64,000 nt of DNA from JAHFUA01 sp963733935 (GCA_963733935.1 CAVTEQ010000014.1:372001-436000); one strand, 5' to 3'. Positions 32,824-41,395 are shown, numbered from the stretch's first letter. Translations and numbers: made by a program. The notes: generated from the sequence alone by a model not told the origin.

Positions 32824-33141
32824 TCAGGCCGCCCGGCCCTTGGTGATCTTGTGGCTGGTCGAGGTCTCCACGTCGTAGGCGTGTACCGTCGGTTTGCTGT
32901 GCACCAGATGCTGGATCAGCTCGTTGACCTTGGAGTAGTCCTGATGGCTATAGCGTTCGGCGTCCTCCTTGGTTTTCCAGAAACTGAGTGCCAGGATGCC
33001 CTCCGCATCCGACACCAGAACGACCTCGTCCACAAAACCGACGTGCGCTTTCAAGGTGGATAGGATCTTCTCGTGCAGCATGTCACAAACCTCGCGGGCC
33101 TTTCCCGGCTTGGTTTTGACTTCAACAACGCGGACGAACAT
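32824..33141 (-). CDS. Antibiotic biosynthesis monooxygenase (ABM) domain protein
   Basis: The 105-residue protein is a ferredoxin-like ABM domain: MFVRVVEVKTKPGKAREV, then GFVDEVVLVSDAEGILALSF and TKEDAERYSHQDY. Such proteins are small cofactor-free oxygenases or heme/quinone-related stress proteins. It starts after AAAGGAGTAT. It converges on the amidohydrolase gene (three-base gap) and is divergent from the R2lox gene. Confidence 0.82.
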   Translation of the reverse strand: MFVRVVEVKTKPGKAREVCDMLHEKILSTLKAHVGFVDEVVLVSDAEGILALSFWKTKEDAERYSHQDYSKVNELIQHLVHSKPTVHAYDVETSTSHKITKGRAA

Positions 33142-33295
33142 GGCAGATACTCCTTTCCGCAATGGCTTGAGTGCGACAAAATACGCTACGCTTGCCCGGG
33201 CGTAAGGTCAATGCCAACTTGCAGCATGGCCGGTTTGACTGCCCGCTTCTCGCGGTGGTAGATTCGCCGCACTCAAATCATAAGGGGGTGTGGTC

Positions 33296-34270
33296 ATGTT
33301 GGAAGTTCGACAGATAAGCGACGAGCAGGTTGAACAGCAGGTCGGCGCCGCGCCGCTGGGTTCCATGAGCGCCCTGTACATCGACGATGTGCTGGCGGTG
33401 GTGGAACGCGGCGCCAAGAAGCTTCCCTCCTACCTGGATCTTTATAGGAAATCGGTGGAGCAAGCCTGGTCGCCCTATGAACTGGATTTTTCGCCAGACC
33501 GTGAGGAATGGCAGCGCTTGTCGCCGGAAACCAAGAAGCGGCGCGTCTGGAGCCTGCGCATGTTCTTCGCCGGCGAAGAACGGGTAGCCAGCCTGTTGGC
33601 GCCGCTGGTGTGGGCGTCGCCCAGCAAGGATGTGGAGGCGTTCGTGGCCACGCAACTCACCGACGAGGTCCGCCACACCATGCTGTTCGACCGCTACTGG
33701 CGGGAGGTGGTGGGCGCCGATGCGCCGGATCTTCAGCAGATGGTGAGCCAGATCGGCATCACCGCCGAAGAGAATCCCGCCTATCGTTACCTGTTCTACG
33801 ATTGGCTGCCCGGGCAATCGCAACGCCTGGCCTCGCACCCGGATGATGTGGACGCCACGGTGCAGTTCGTGACCGTCTATCACCTGATTGTGGAAGGCGC
33901 TCTGTTCCTGACGGGAATGCGCTATCAGCTCGAGGGCGCCCGCCGCTGGGGCCGCACCTGGGGCTTCTACCAGGGCTTCACCGCGGCCACCCGCGATGAG
34001 TCGCGGCACGTGTTGTTCGGCGTGAAATACCTGCGCGATCGCGTCACCGAAAATCCCGGCCGTTACGTCCCTCTGGTTCGCGACACCATCCGCGAGTTCC
34101 GCCCCTTGATCCCGAGCGTGATGCGCCCGCCGCAGAGCGACATGAACTTCTACGGCGGCAAACACCTGGAGTCTGCCTGGCCCGGGCTCACCCCGGAGGG
34201 ATTGCGGGAGGAGATGGTGGACTACGCCCTGAGTGCCCTGGGGCGCCGGTTACATGCGGTGGGGGTCTGA
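33296..34270 (+). CDS. R2-like ligand-binding oxidase (R2lox)
   Basis: The 324-residue ferritin-like protein has the six expected metal ligands in order: E94 (GEERV), E124 and H127 (DEVRH), E200 (LIVEG), E235 and H238 (DESRH). Val97 and Tyr195 sit exactly where R2lox proteins form their Tyr-Val ether crosslink. The family carries a Mn/Fe cofactor, binds a long-chain fatty acid and is thought to oxidise an unknown substrate. GGGGGTG precedes the ATG; GTG at 33290 is an alternative start. Confidence 0.9.
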   Translation: MLEVRQISDEQVEQQVGAAPLGSMSALYIDDVLAVVERGAKKLPSYLDLYRKSVEQAWSPYELDFSPDREEWQRLSPETKKRRVWSLRMFFAGEERVASLLAPLVWASPSKDVEAFVATQLTDEVRHTMLFDRYWREVVGADAPDLQQMVSQIGITAEENPAYRYLFYDWLPGQSQRLASHPDDVDATVQFVTVYHLIVEGALFLTGMRYQLEGARRWGRTWGFYQGFTAATRDESRHVLFGVKYLRDRVTENPGRYVPLVRDTIREFRPLIPSVMRPPQSDMNFYGGKHLESAWPGLTPEGLREEMVDYALSALGRRLHAVGV

Positions 34271-34319
34271 TCTGGATTGGCGGCAACGGGGCGGCGGGAG
34301 CGAACCACTCGCCGCCCCA

Positions 34320-34547
34320 TCACATCACCCCATAATAGGCTTCGTTGGTGCGGAAACGGAGCCGCTGGCCGCATCCTTCGCAGAGGCTTGCCCACGGGTC
34401 TTGCATTTCTGCGAGCGCCTTGTTGCAGTGGGCGCAGGCGGTGATCACCGGGGCGGCGCAGGCTGGACAGAAAGCCGGCGGCTGCGCAATGCCGGAGAGC
34501 TCGTGGTGGCAATCGGCATTGGTGCACACTGCTCTCTCAGTGCCCAT
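34320..34547 (-). CDS. Double zinc-ribbon small protein
   Basis: The 75-residue product contains four Cys knuckles, CTNADC, CPAC, CAHC and CEGC, giving two zinc ribbons. The start at 34547 follows GGTGAG. It lies just after the cNMP-domain gene on the same strand, overlapping or nearly touching it, and convergent with the R2lox gene. Likely a regulatory or metal-handling accessory. No family name is recognised. Confidence 0.65.
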   Translation of the reverse strand: MGTERAVCTNADCHHELSGIAQPPAFCPACAAPVITACAHCNKALAEMQDPWASLCEGCGQRLRFRTNEAYYGVM

Positions 34548-34570
34548 TCTTGAAAACTCACCTGCCGGCC

Positions 34571-35050
34571 TCAACCCGTGCTGGCTTCGGCCTCTCCCGC
34601 CTTCCCAGCCGCTTTCTGGGAATTCATCACCCGCTGGCTGATGAGCGTCATTTCATCCTTGATGACTTCCACAGCTTGCAGCCAGAAATCGGTATGGCGG
34701 TGGAGCACACTCATGACCCGGCTGCGGTCGACGGACGCAAACTCGCAATCTTCCACCGCCTCCGCCGTCTTGAGATAGGGCTGATCGGAAACCGTGGCCA
34801 GCAGGCCCAGGATGTGGCCCGGCCCCACGATCCGGCTCGTGGGTTGGCCGTCGTCGCCAATTCTCACCAGCCGCACCTTCCCTTTGCGCAGCACCCAGAG
34901 GCCGGTCGGTGGCTGTCCCTGTTGGAACAGGGTTGTCCCGCGCGGACTCACCACCGCGGTCCCTAGTTCTTCGAGCGCGGGCGCCAGTTCCGGCGGCGGT
35001 TCAGGCGGTGTGGTCAGTTGTGGTTGAAGGACAACTTGTGTTGCGGTCAT
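34571..35050 (-). CDS. Cyclic-nucleotide-binding-domain protein without HTH
   Basis: The 159-residue protein is a single cNMP-binding beta-barrel (TTLFQQGQPPTGLWVLRKGK, then VRLVRIGDDGQP and VGPGHILGLLA) plus a C-terminal helix. It stops before any winged-helix domain. It resembles the sensing half of Crp/Fnr proteins such as the one at 31226. It could bind a ligand or act as a partner of another regulator. The next gene on the strand is the double zinc-ribbon protein. Confidence 0.8.
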   Translation of the reverse strand: MTATQVVLQPQLTTPPEPPPELAPALEELGTAVVSPRGTTLFQQGQPPTGLWVLRKGKVRLVRIGDDGQPTSRIVGPGHILGLLATVSDQPYLKTAEAVEDCEFASVDRSRVMSVLHRHTDFWLQAVEVIKDEMTLISQRVMNSQKAAGKAGEAEASTG

Positions 35051-35208
35051 GCTTCACCCCGTTTCTGCCTGATGCAGGGTTTGTACTGATAGCATGCCGA
35101 GACCGCTCTCACCTGGGGTCGACAGCCGTCATTATGTTGACTACGGCGAACCTGGTCCCCGGACAGCGAGGCCGCGAGGACCTGGCTCAACTCCAAAAAG
35201 CAAACCGC

Positions 35209-35994
35209 CTACATGTGCACGCCGCCATTCACGTTCAGTTCCTGGCCGGTGATGTAATCGCCGTCTGCAGCCAGGAAAGCCGCGGCTTTCGCGATTTCTT
35301 CCGGTTCCGCAAACCGTCCCAACGGAATCCGCGCTTTGATTTTGGCGGCCACATCCTCGGGAATCGCATTCACCATTTCGGTCGAGGTATAGCCCGGCGC
35401 GATGGCATTGGCGGTGATGTTGTGCCGCGCCAGCTCGAGCGCCAGCGTCTTGGTCAGGGCGATAATGCCGCCCTTGCTGGCGGAGTAGTTGGCTTGTCCG
35501 AAAGCGCCGGACTGGCCGACCACCGAACTGATGTTGATGATGCGCCCGTACTTTTGTTCCACCATCGCCGGCACCGCTGCGCTAGTGCAGTGATAGGTGC
35601 CGTTCAGGTTGACGCCGATGACTTCGGTCCAGTCTTCCTCGGTCATCTTCCTGAGACTCTTGTCGCGATTGATCCCGGCATTGTTCACCAGGATGTCGAG
35701 GCGGTGCCATTTGCTCAAGACTTCCTGCACGATGCGGTCGGCGTCTTCCTTGCGGGAGACGTCCCCCTGAACCACCATGCACTGGCCGCCGCAGTCGGTA
35801 ATTTCCTTGGCCACGGTGTCGGCATGGACCACATCGGTTCGAAAGTTGACGGCCACGGCAGCGCCGCGGCGGGAGAGCTCAAGCGCGATCGCTCGTCCGA
35901 TGCCGCGCGAGGCGCCGGTTACCAGGGCCACTTTCCCTTTCAGAGAGGTGGGTCCGTATCCGTGTCCATTTCCATTTCCATTTGCTGCCGCCAT
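35209..35994 (-). CDS. 3-oxoacyl-[ACP]/acetoacetyl-CoA reductase (FabG/PhaB-like SDR)
   Basis: The 261-residue SDR has the cofactor motif TGASRGIGRAIALEL, NNAG, the Ser in NISSVVG, and the catalytic YSASK. It ends ITGQELNVNGGVHM, typical of FabG/PhaB-type reductases. The N-terminus has a low-complexity NGNGNGHGYG tail. It is closely related to the SDR domain fused at the C-terminus of the gene directly upstream, so the two arose by tandem duplication. AGGAG supports the ATG at 35994; a GTG at 36018 overlaps the previous stop. Confidence 0.93.
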   Translation of the reverse strand: MAAANGNGNGHGYGPTSLKGKVALVTGASRGIGRAIALELSRRGAAVAVNFRTDVVHADTVAKEITDCGGQCMVVQGDVSRKEDADRIVQEVLSKWHRLDILVNNAGINRDKSLRKMTEEDWTEVIGVNLNGTYHCTSAAVPAMVEQKYGRIINISSVVGQSGAFGQANYSASKGGIIALTKTLALELARHNITANAIAPGYTSTEMVNAIPEDVAAKIKARIPLGRFAEPEEIAKAAAFLAADGDYITGQELNVNGGVHM

Positions 35995-36014
35995 TTCACT
36001 GCTCCTATCAAGCT

Positions 36015-38720
36015 TCACATGTGGAAGCCACCGTTGACGTTCAATTCTTGTCCGGTAATGTAGTCGGCATCCGCGGCCAGGAAGGCAACCGCGTGGGCCA
36101 CTTCTTCCGGCTCGGCGAACCGCCCCAGCGGGATGCTTGCTTTAGCCTTGTCTGCGACCTGCTTGGGAATGGCCTGCACCATCTCGGTCAAGGTGTATCC
36201 CGGAGCAACCACGTTCGCCGTGATGTTGTAGCGCGCGGCCTCCAGCGCCAGCGTCTTGGTGAAGGCGATGATGCCGCCTTTGCTGGCCGAATAATTGGCC
36301 TGCCCAAAGGCGCCGGACTGGCCCACCACCGAGCTGATGTTGATGATGCGTCCGAACCTCTGGTTCATCATCGCCGGCAGCGCCGCGCTGGTGGTGTAGA
36401 AAGTGCCGTTCAGGTTGACGTCGATGACGTTGGTCCAGTCCTCATCCGTCATCTTCTTGAGCGTGCGGTCGCGGGTGATGCCGGCGTTGTTCACCAGGAT
36501 ATCGAGCCGCAACCACTTATCGATCACCTCGCGCACCACCCGGCGCGCGTCCTCTTTATTGGCCACGTCCCCTTGAACCAGCATGCACTCCCCGCCCAAG
36601 TCGCGAATCTCCTGGGCAGCGGATTCGGCATGCGCCACATCCGAGCGGTAGTTGATGGCAATGGCCGCGCCGCGGTAGGCCAGTTCCAGCGCGATGGCGC
36701 GTCCGATGCCGCGCGAGGCGCCGGTGATCAGGGCCACCTTGCCCTTGAGCGAGGAGAACCCATTGCTGAGAGCGTGCTCTTCTTCGATCGCCGGCGTGGC
36801 GTCTACTTCTGCTGTGGCGCTGCAATGGACGATAGCCGGGTCCACGCGCATCACTACATATCCACCCACCGCTCCGGCGCCAAAGCCAGGAGCGAAGACC
36901 CGCATGGGACGATCGATGCGGCCTTCCTTCACCGCATCGTGAATGGCCATGAGGATACTGGCGGCGGAAACGTTGCCCACGCGCTCGATGTTGAAGTACA
37001 GCCGCTCCGGCTCCACGCCGGCGGCCTCGGCCAGCTCCACTACCATGTTCTTGTTGGCCTGGTGCGGGACTACCAGCTCGATGGCATCCAGCAGGCTGCC
37101 GCTGCCGTTGCCATCCGGGTGCGGCAGGGCGCTAAGCTCGCCGATCATCTGCGTCAGGTAGCGTGCGGCGAGCGCCTTCACCTCCGGCCCGTACACGGTG
37201 AGGTTGTTATCAAATTCCGGGTTGGGCCAGATGATGGAGTTCACCTCCGACCACGGGCCGCCGGCATAGGTTTGCATCACCTCGATATCGGGCGGCGCGC
37301 CGGCTGGAGCCGGACCCACCACCACCGCGGCCGCGCCATCCCCGAACAGCATGCGCGACGTGCGCACGGTTCCGATCTTGTCGGAGAACTTCTCCGCGCA
37401 AATCAGCAGGATGGGCCGGCCCACCTCTTGCAGCAACCGCACCGCTTCCGACAGCCCGTAGGACATGCCCGCGCAGGCGGCGATGATGTCGCAGGAGGCA
37501 TGCGTCTGCATCAAGCCCAGTTCCCCGGAGAGCCAGCAGGCGACCGAGGGAATCACCTTGGTGCTGGTGCAACTGCAAAACAGCACGGCACCGATCTCCG
37601 CCGGCCGGCGCTTGGACTTGGCCAGCGCCGCTCGCGCCGCCAGCAGCGCCATGTCTTCCAGACTCAGTTGGGTGTAGCAGCGGCGCTCGATGCCCGTCTT
37701 CTCGGCAATCTCCTGTTCCGTCATGTGCGACCAGGAGAAGGCGTGGTTGCGGATCAGGTCGGCGTTGGTGCAGGAGATCTCGCCTTCGTAAGTGGCAATG
37801 GCTTCCAGGCGGGGCATCACGGTGAAGCGCTGCCGGACCTCGATCGGAGGGTAGGGCTGCATCGGCTGGCTCAATGCCAGGGTCTGGGGACGGGGGGGTG
37901 TAGCGCAAGCCGACGGCGCGTGTCCATTGTTCGCGGATCCATTCTTCTGGTGTTTCACCCGCCGCAGGAACTGCAGCACTTCATGGGTCTTGGGATAAAA
38001 GGCCACCACATAATCGTCGTCCCGCAGTTTTCCCACCTCGACCGCCTGGCTGGCAGCCGGATCCCAGCGGAATTGATTGTGCAACGTCATCGCCTGCCGC
38101 ATGAGCGATTCCAGTTCCGGGACCGTATGCAGGTAGTCGATTACATCGTCGTAATCATAACCGGGGTAATCGCGGTCGTAGCTCAGCAACTGGTAGGTGA
38201 GGCGCTTGGGCTGCTCCAGCATTTCGGCGACCGTGGGCTTGATGGCGTAAACCAGCCCGCCCGCACTGTGCTTGTTGTGCAAGACGTTCAGCAGAATGCG
38301 GAAGCTTGCATCCTCAACTTCCTCGTCCCACAATGCCGGAAGCGCCTGGTAGGCCTGCTCGATGGCCTTGGTAGTCGGCGCTTTGTCCCAGGGCTTGAGC
38401 ACCGGCAGGAAGACGTCATCGCGATGTCGCGGCAGATCGCCCCAGCGCATCGGACGCTTCTCATACATGGTGAGCACGTAGCGATTCACCCAGAACAAGT
38501 TCAGCGCCAAGTCCCGGCAGACCTCGTAGCGGTTCTTGTAGTGGCCGGCGCGGATGCGGTTCACGATCTCGGTCTCCGAGGGCGCCTTCTGTCCGAAGTC
38601 ACGGGCGATCACTTCCCGGAACTGCTGCAGGCTGTTAAACACCGAGAAGTCCAACTCGGGGAAAAAGTTGCAGGGGAAGACGAGCCGGCCGTGGCGATTG
38701 ATGACAAATGGTTTCAGCAC
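36015..38720 (-). CDS. Trifunctional-looking fusion: unknown domain + KAS III + FabG
   Basis: The 901-residue protein has three parts. Residues 1-255 form a helical domain I do not recognise (for example RYEVCRDLALNLFWVNRYVL). Residues 300-630 form a KAS III-type ketosynthase with intact Cys416 (AACAG), His553 (VVPHQAN) and Asn583 (VGNVSAAS). Residues 657-901 form a complete SDR with TGASRGIG, Ser796/797 and Y810-x3-K814. The two catalytic parts would do condensation followed by ketoreduction in one chain. A strong AAAGGAGG site precedes the GTG start. Single-domain enzymes are normal; this fusion is unusual. Confidence 0.9.
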   Translation of the reverse strand: MLKPFVINRHGRLVFPCNFFPELDFSVFNSLQQFREVIARDFGQKAPSETEIVNRIRAGHYKNRYEVCRDLALNLFWVNRYVLTMYEKRPMRWGDLPRHRDDVFLPVLKPWDKAPTTKAIEQAYQALPALWDEEVEDASFRILLNVLHNKHSAGGLVYAIKPTVAEMLEQPKRLTYQLLSYDRDYPGYDYDDVIDYLHTVPELESLMRQAMTLHNQFRWDPAASQAVEVGKLRDDDYVVAFYPKTHEVLQFLRRVKHQKNGSANNGHAPSACATPPRPQTLALSQPMQPYPPIEVRQRFTVMPRLEAIATYEGEISCTNADLIRNHAFSWSHMTEQEIAEKTGIERRCYTQLSLEDMALLAARAALAKSKRRPAEIGAVLFCSCTSTKVIPSVACWLSGELGLMQTHASCDIIAACAGMSYGLSEAVRLLQEVGRPILLICAEKFSDKIGTVRTSRMLFGDGAAAVVVGPAPAGAPPDIEVMQTYAGGPWSEVNSIIWPNPEFDNNLTVYGPEVKALAARYLTQMIGELSALPHPDGNGSGSLLDAIELVVPHQANKNMVVELAEAAGVEPERLYFNIERVGNVSAASILMAIHDAVKEGRIDRPMRVFAPGFGAGAVGGYVVMRVDPAIVHCSATAEVDATPAIEEEHALSNGFSSLKGKVALITGASRGIGRAIALELAYRGAAIAINYRSDVAHAESAAQEIRDLGGECMLVQGDVANKEDARRVVREVIDKWLRLDILVNNAGITRDRTLKKMTDEDWTNVIDVNLNGTFYTTSAALPAMMNQRFGRIINISSVVGQSGAFGQANYSASKGGIIAFTKTLALEAARYNITANVVAPGYTLTEMVQAIPKQVADKAKASIPLGRFAEPEEVAHAVAFLAADADYITGQELNVNGGFHM

Positions 38721-38902
38721 CTTGATCTTCCTCCTTTCACCGAGGTACCATGCCCCGGGGAAGTGGCCGAGAATCGCCGCCTTGCGACGGCAGTGTATGG
38801 TTCTTTGCCCGGGCCGGATCTTGCGTGTCCTAAATGCAGGGCGAGGCAGGCCGCGCGGGTCGCGGCGAACAGGTCAGATAGAAGCCGGGAACGCAGCTCG
38901 CC

Positions 38903-38935
38903 GGTCAGGGAGAAGAAACTTCATCTCCCCTGACC
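38903..38935 (-). terminator. Hairpin in the leader of the KAS III fusion gene
   Basis: GGTCAGGGAGA and TCTCCCCTGACC pair with one bulged base around a loop of about ten bases. It lies in the 466-base spacer between the small reading frame at 39001-39087 and the fusion gene. No T tract follows on the minus strand, so it could be an attenuator or mRNA-stability element rather than a simple terminator. Confidence 0.4.
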
Positions 38936-39000
38936 CGATGCGGGCCGTCTTTCCCCAGTTCATTTGTTCGTGAGTTACTGGTCCAGTGGGATGGTCGTCG

Positions 39001-39087
39001 TCAGGACCGGCGATGGTTGGCTTGCAGAATACGGACTGCTTCTCCGACCACATCACTGGGAGCCTCTACACCGATGCTGCCTAGCAT
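39001..39087 (-). CDS. Candidate 28-residue small protein or leader peptide
   Basis: The reading frame MLGSIGVEAPSDVVGEAV continues to a stop at 39001 and is preceded by GTGGAGGAACGCT, a strong ribosome-binding site. It lies 27 bases downstream of the Crp/Fnr-like site at 39114-39129 and upstream of the KAS III fusion gene. It could be a leader peptide or a chance frame. The sequence forms a plausible amphipathic helix, with no signal peptide. Confidence 0.35.
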   Translation of the reverse strand: MLGSIGVEAPSDVVGEAVRILQANHRRS

Positions 39088-39113
39088 AGCGTTCCTCCAC
39101 TATAGCAGGTATC

Positions 39114-39129
39114 TGTGACGGGGATCACG
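39114..39129. promoter_or_regulatory. Crp/Fnr-like operator before the KAS III fusion locus
   Basis: TGTGACGGGGATCACG matches the site at 30915-30930 at 14 of 16 positions (TGTGAC, then GGATCACG). It is in the spacer between the aldehyde dehydrogenase gene and the small frame/KAS III fusion gene, both transcribed leftwards, so it is placed to control the fusion transcript. Confidence 0.6.
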
Positions 39130-39186
39130 CTTTGGAGTGACAATCCACGGCAACGTTTCCTTGCCCAGGGGAGGGGCGACTGGTAA

Positions 39187-40944
39187 TCACTCGGCGATGG
39201 TGAACACGTCGTGCTGCGCGGCCAGATCGCGCGCCGCGGGGGTGATGATCGTCTTGCTGCCAATCACGATCTTCTCTTTACGCTTGAGCGCGGCGCGGAT
39301 CTCTTCCTCGCTCACGAAATCCACTGGACGCGGCTTGGGACGCGAGACCGGCGGCGCCGCCGCTTGCTTGGGGGCGCTTGCGGCCGCAGCCGCGGGCTTC
39401 CCTGCCTTCTTGGCCAGAAAACGCTCGATGGCATGCGCCACGGCCACGCGGTCGGGCGCGCCACCGGCGGCGACTGGAATCCCAGTCTGTTCACCCGCCT
39501 GGCAAGCGCACGCGGTAGCAGTCGCCGCGGGCGTCACAACTCCACTGACGGGCACGATTTCCTTCTGGGTCACCGGCCGCGCCTCATACGCCACACGGCG
39601 GAGATTGATGAGGTGCAGCGGCGAGATATTGTCGGAGGTGATGTTGCCGCCAACGGCGCCGCAGCCCAGGGTCATCGCTGGAAAAAGATTGGTCGAAGCG
39701 CCAATCGATCCCAGCGGCGCTGGACTGTTCACCACGATGCGCCCCGCCGGCATCTTCAGCCCGTACTCGCGGATCACGGCATCGTCGCGGCTGTGGATCA
39801 CGCACGTGTGTCCCAGGCCACCAAAGCGAAGCAGCGCCAGGCAAGTGTCGAATCCGGCGCTGCGGTCGCGAGCGAAGTAGAGCGCCAGCACCGGCGAGAG
39901 CTTCTCCGCCGAAAGCGGATGTTCGCGTCCTACGCCTTTGAGCGGCGCTACCAGCAGGCGCGTGCCATCCGGGACTTTGAATCCGCCCAGCTCGGCCACC
40001 CGCTGCGCCGACTTGCCCACGTACTTGGGATTGATGGTGTGCTGCTCCAGGTTCACCATGTCGCGCCCCAGGCGCTGGACTTCGTCTTCAGTCAGGAAGT
40101 ACGCGCCGTTGCGCTTGAGTTCCTCGGTGACCTGATTGCGGATCGCTTCCTCCGCCACAATCGCCTGTTCGGACGAGCAGATCGTGCCGTTATCGAAGGT
40201 CTTGCCGAAGACCACGTCGGCGACTGCTTTCTTCACGTCCGCGCTGCGATCAATGAACACAGGCACATTGCCCGGCCCGACGCCGAATGCCGGCTTGCCC
40301 GAACTGTAGGCCGCGCGAACGATCCCCATGCCGCCGGTTGCCAGAATCACGCTGGTGCGGCGATGTTTCATCAGCTCCTGCGTGCCGGCCAGCGTGGGCG
40401 TACTGAAGCAGCAGATCACGTCGGAGGGCGCTCCCGCCTTGATGGCTGCATCGCGCATGATGCTGGTGATCTCGCAGGTGCAGCGGAACGCGGTGGGGTG
40501 CGGGCTGAGCACGATGGCGTTCCGTCCCTTGAGCGCGATCAGGATTTTGTAGATGGCGGTGGAAGTCGGATTGGTCGAGGGCAGCACCGCTGCGACCACA
40601 CCCACTGGCGCCGCGACTTCGATGATGCCCAGCTCGCGGTCCTCGCGCACGATGCCGACCGTCTTCATCCCGCGCAGCGCCTGGTAGACGCGCTCGGAGG
40701 CGAACAGGTTCTTCTGCACCTTGTCGGCGACCACGCCGTAGCCTGTTTCTTCGACCGCCAGCCGCGCGATCTTTTCCGCCGCCGCGGTGGCCGCAGCCGC
40801 CATGGCGTCGATGACGCGATCTACCTGCTCCTGGGTGAAATGCTGATATTGCAGGAAGGCGTTGTGAGCGCGCTCCATCAGCTCGCGGGCTTCAGCGACG
40901 GAGCTGTCGTCTCTGTTAACACCGGATTGGGGGAGAGCAGACAC
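39187..40944 (-). CDS. Microcompartment-type acylating aldehyde dehydrogenase (EutE/PduP-like)
   Basis: The 585-residue protein has an N-terminal CoA-acylating aldehyde dehydrogenase domain with catalytic Cys256 in DNGTICSSEQAIV, the Rossmann-side LPSTNPTSTAIYK and GVGPGNVPVF. Residues 480 onward are an Ala/Pro-rich linker ending in VDFVSEEEIRAALKRKEKI, an amphipathic helix like the peptides that target enzymes into microcompartments, then TIITPAARDLAAQHDVF. It converts an aldehyde to acyl-CoA with NAD. The GTG start has no clear ribosome-binding site. A BMC-H shell gene lies upstream. Confidence 0.88.
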   Translation of the reverse strand: MSALPQSGVNRDDSSVAEARELMERAHNAFLQYQHFTQEQVDRVIDAMAAAATAAAEKIARLAVEETGYGVVADKVQKNLFASERVYQALRGMKTVGIVREDRELGIIEVAAPVGVVAAVLPSTNPTSTAIYKILIALKGRNAIVLSPHPTAFRCTCEITSIMRDAAIKAGAPSDVICCFSTPTLAGTQELMKHRRTSVILATGGMGIVRAAYSSGKPAFGVGPGNVPVFIDRSADVKKAVADVVFGKTFDNGTICSSEQAIVAEEAIRNQVTEELKRNGAYFLTEDEVQRLGRDMVNLEQHTINPKYVGKSAQRVAELGGFKVPDGTRLLVAPLKGVGREHPLSAEKLSPVLALYFARDRSAGFDTCLALLRFGGLGHTCVIHSRDDAVIREYGLKMPAGRIVVNSPAPLGSIGASTNLFPAMTLGCGAVGGNITSDNISPLHLINLRRVAYEARPVTQKEIVPVSGVVTPAATATACACQAGEQTGIPVAAGGAPDRVAVAHAIERFLAKKAGKPAAAAASAPKQAAAPPVSRPKPRPVDFVSEEEIRAALKRKEKIVIGSKTIITPAARDLAAQHDVFTIAE

Positions 40945-40968
40945 AAGAAGTGGAGGATTGTGCGATTT

Positions 40969-41067
40969 GTAATTGGGTAATTTGGTAATTGAGTAATTGA
41001 AGATCCGTCGGCAGCGTCGGTCAATTACCCAACCTTACCCAATTACCCACTTACCCAATTACTCAAT
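40969..41067. repeat. Inverted octamer-repeat element (GTAATTGR type)
   Basis: The left arm (40969-41000) has the units GTAATTGG, GTAATTTG, GTAATTGA and GTAATTGA. The right arm (about 41020-41067) is the inverse: CCAATTAC, CCACTTAC, CCAATTAC and TCAATTAC. The arms can form a long imperfect hairpin. The element fills the spacer between the aldehyde dehydrogenase and BMC-H genes and is very AT-rich compared with the surroundings. Confidence 0.7.
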
Positions 41068-41071
41068 GGCT

Positions 41072-41395
41072 CTAGCCGAGCGAGCCCTTCTTCGCCGGAC
41101 CGGCCTTGCCGGTGAGCATGGGCATGGCGGCGTCGAGATCGCCGTGCGGACGCGGGATCACGTGCACTGCCACCAGTTCGCCCACGCGGCGGGCGGCAGC
41201 AGCGCCGGCGTCGGTGGCGGCCTTCACCGAGGCCACGTCGCCCCGCACCAGCACCGTGACGTATCCCGCGCCGATGTATTCCTTGTGGACCAGCGTGACG
41301 TTGGCGGCCTTGACAGCGGCATCGGCCGCCTCGATGGAGCCCACCAGTCCCTTGGTTTCGATCAGCCCCAGCGCTTCCATGATTGATTCGGCCAT
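41072..41395 (-). CDS. Bacterial microcompartment shell protein, BMC-H
   Basis: The 107-residue protein is a canonical hexameric BMC domain: EALGLIETKGLVGSIEAADA, then YIGAGYVTVLVRGDVASVKA and DAGAAAARRVGELVAVHVIPR. It forms the facets of a protein shell enclosing enzymes. The start at 41395 begins the domain; an upstream extension is unsupported. It is the only shell gene in the window; no pentameric vertex (BMC-P) or trimer (BMC-T) is seen. Its partner is the aldehyde dehydrogenase gene downstream. Confidence 0.95.
   Translation of the reverse strand: MAESIMEALGLIETKGLVGSIEAADAAVKAANVTLVHKEYIGAGYVTVLVRGDVASVKAATDAGAAAARRVGELVAVHVIPRPHGDLDAAMPMLTGKAGPAKKGSLG

Noticed and set aside
35982..38933. 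Open reading frame of 983 codons on the plus strand, fully antisense to the KAS III fusion
   Set aside because: High-GC third positions leave antisense frames open by chance; the product is His/Gly/Arg-rich with no domain, while the minus strand encodes clear catalytic motifs.
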